Shown here: piece by piece, positions 62,930 to 64,000 of the stretch
Position numbering within the stretch: position 1 is the stretch's first letter
How the letters are laid out: each line of letters starts with the position of its first letter
Source of the DNA: Bacillota bacterium
GTDB lineage: Bacteria; Bacillota; Clostridia; Christensenellales; Aristaeellaceae
Assembly (NCBI GenBank): GCA_023413135.1
Contig: JAEZQK010000114.1
Location: 1 to 64,000 of the forward strand
Direction of reading: 5' to 3'
Length of the DNA stretch: 64,000 bases
Program-made: the position numbers and the translations under genes
The notes under the pieces: generated by a model
Told to the model about the DNA's origin: nothing
What the model saw: the letters and a program-made list of their open reading frames with translations, nothing else
Databases searched by the model: none

Positions 62930-63298
62930 TTAAGGCCGCTCATCCAGCCGGATATGGGGCAGCATGGTTTCCAGTTTCTTTTCTCCGATCCCCTTTACGG
63001 CAAGCATGTCCTCCGGAAAATGAAATGGCCCGTTTGCCTCCCGCTCCTTAATGATTTCTGCAGCGATCGTCTCGCCAACGCCCGGCAGCAGCATCAGTTC
63101 ATTCCAGTCCGCCGTGTTCACGTTGATTTCTCCGCTTGGCATGGGCATCTGTTTAGCCGCAAGCGCATCGCCCCGTGACGTAAACACTTCCACTGCAGCC
63201 TGTTCCCCATCAAAGATGGCAACAGCCGCAATCACCAGCAAAGTGAACCCCAACAATACCAAAAGAACCGTTCCACGGCGGAAGAAAGCGTTTTTCAT
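62930..63298 (-). CDS. comEA: ComEA-like helix-hairpin-helix DNA-binding protein
   Basis: 122 aa. One N-terminal helix (about residues 9-29), a short linker, then the double HhH domain INVNTADWNELMLLPGVGETIAAEIIKEREANGPFHFPEDMLAVKGIGEKKLETM. ComEA binds incoming DNA at the membrane during transformation. The SLBB domain present in longer homologues is absent. ATG 63298 is preceded by AGGAGGAATGCGT. ComEB/EC genes are not in the window, so competence cannot be concluded. Confidence 0.88.
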   Translation of the reverse strand: MKNAFFRRGTVLLVLLGFTLLVIAAVAIFDGEQAAVEVFTSRGDALAAKQMPMPSGEINVNTADWNELMLLPGVGETIAAEIIKEREANGPFHFPEDMLAVKGIGEKKLETMLPHIRLDERP

Positions 63299-63371
63299 AC
63301 GCATTCCTCCTTTCGTGAAACGGCTTAATTTTGTGCAACAGCGCATGGCAAAGATATTGCAGGCGCTTTCT

Positions 63372-63431
63372 TGAACAGTGAACAGTATAAAGTGGAAAAA
63401 CAAACTTGTACTGTTCATTATTCATTGTTCA
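63372..63431. repeat. Inverted repeat after cysS
   Basis: TGAACAGTGAACAGTA and TACTGTTCATTATTCATTGTTCA are imperfect inverted arms separated by about 22 bases. It lies directly after the cysS stop and may act as its terminator or be a REP-like element. Confidence 0.6.
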
Positions 63432-63437
63432 TTTTCA

Positions 63438-64000
63438 TTATACGCCTTTTCGCACCTTCTGCCCCTGTGGTGTATCCTCCAATATGTAGCCCAGCGCCTT
63501 GATTTCATCCCGCAAGGTGTCGCTCATCTTCCAGTCCTTGTTTTTGCGGGCGGCGGCGCGCCGGTCCACAAGCTGCTGCACCTCACCGGGCAGGCTGTCT
63601 TCCTTTTTCAAGAGCAGGCCCAGCACATCGGTAAGCCCCAGCAGCATGTCATAAGCAGCCTTTACAGCTCCCTTGGCACTTCCCGCATTCAGCGTCACAT
63701 TCCCGTCCCGCACCATTTCAAACAGCGCGCCGATGGCGTCCGCCGTGTTCATGTCGTCATCCATGGCCTGGTCGAAGCGTTCCTGTGCCTTTTGCACCCT
63801 TTTCACAAATTCGTTTTCTTCCTGATTCAGCTCCCTGTCCGAAGCAGATTGCATCAGGAAAGCAAACTGGTCCCTGGCGGTATACAGGCGGGTCAAGGAA
63901 GCGTGGGCCTGGGCGATCATATCCTTGCTGAAGTTGACAGGGCTGCGGTAATGGGCCGAGAGCATGAACATGCGCACTGCTTCCAGATCATACTGCTGGG
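63438..64000 (-). CDS. cysS: Cysteine--tRNA ligase (C-terminal part only)
   Basis: The last 187 or so residues are present; the N-terminus with the HIGH motif runs off the right edge. Seen: YRSPVNFSKDMIAQAHASLTRLY, typical of CysRS just after the KMSKS loop, the DALR domain (ERFDQAMDDDMNTADAIGALFEMVRD) and the final RRAAARKNKDWKMSDTLRDEIKALGYILEDTPQGQKVRK, the standard CysRS ending. Charges tRNA-Cys. Confidence 0.95.
   Translation of the reverse strand, partial: QQYDLEAVRMFMLSAHYRSPVNFSKDMIAQAHASLTRLYTARDQFAFLMQSASDRELNQEENEFVKRVQKAQERFDQAMDDDMNTADAIGALFEMVRDGNVTLNAGSAKGAVKAAYDMLLGLTDVLGLLLKKEDSLPGEVQQLVDRRAAARKNKDWKMSDTLRDEIKALGYILEDTPQGQKVRKGV

Overview
The window is a gene-dense, GC-rich stretch of chromosome from a spore-forming Firmicute, most likely an uncultured member of class Clostridia. 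The evidence is Spo0A, a GerA/GerB/GerC germinant receptor, a SipL-like SPOCS/LysM coat-morphogenesis protein, an alpha/beta-type small acid-soluble spore protein (SASP), two CotF-like coat proteins, strong AGGAGG ribosome binding sites and YacL/RadA/RemB homologues. The genus cannot be read from the sequence. No prophage, transposase gene, CRISPR array, tRNA or rRNA was recognised. Genes at both edges (mnmG on the left, cysS on the right) are cut.

Layout. 1-6 kb: mnmG diverges from remB-gyrB-gyrA, as found near replication origins, but no oriC is visible. 6-12 kb: a GNAT acetyltransferase, a MATE exporter, and gltX and glnS separated by a cluster of palindromic repeats. 12-18 kb: secreted alkaline phosphatase, a YibE/F membrane protein, an AraC regulator and a family 2 glycosyltransferase. 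18-24 kb: a TGS-domain nucleoside kinase, an RpiR-BaiN-like-exonuclease operon and surE. 24-27 kb: a Pro/Ala-linker protein, a ferritin-VIT1 iron protein and galM. 27-34 kb: a sporulation block (gerB-gerC-gerA, sipL, spo0A). 34-40 kb: an unrecognised four-gene operon (TPR, HEAT-like, HD hydrolase, zinc-ribbon/TM/TPR protein) with a duplicated promoter. 40-47 kb: hslO, a methyltransferase, the SASP gene, a YesL-like protein, an ECF sigma/anti-sigma pair, coat proteins and a GntR-ABC exporter operon. 47-54.6 kb: yacL, radA, a phosphoesterase-like protein, a FadR-type GntR regulator, and a PHP phosphatase coupled to PepF. 54.6-64 kb: a DUF1989 protein, an MBL hydrolase, formate-THF ligase, an Lrp-aminotransferase pair, a CapA-like protein, a degenerate LeuB homologue, an SCP2 protein, comEA and cysS.

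The most unusual items are as follows. (1) The LeuB-family protein at 61331-62422 keeps the fold signatures but has lost nearly every catalytic and substrate residue, so it looks like a pseudoenzyme. (2) There are two intergenic repeat families. Family A is about 125 bp with inverted ends built on GGGCGATT/AATCGCCC (three full copies plus fragments). Family B is about 165 bp and begins with a conserved CCGAAGG/CCAGGGCTCCGG block (two long copies and one internally deleted copy). (3) A forespore-type promoter lies inside the apparent N-terminus of the SASP reading frame and moves the real start to a TTG. (4) The four-gene operon next to spo0A has no function I recognise. Several genes use extended -10 promoters (TGnTATAAT), and GTG/TTG starts and 4-base GTGA or ATGA overlaps are frequent.
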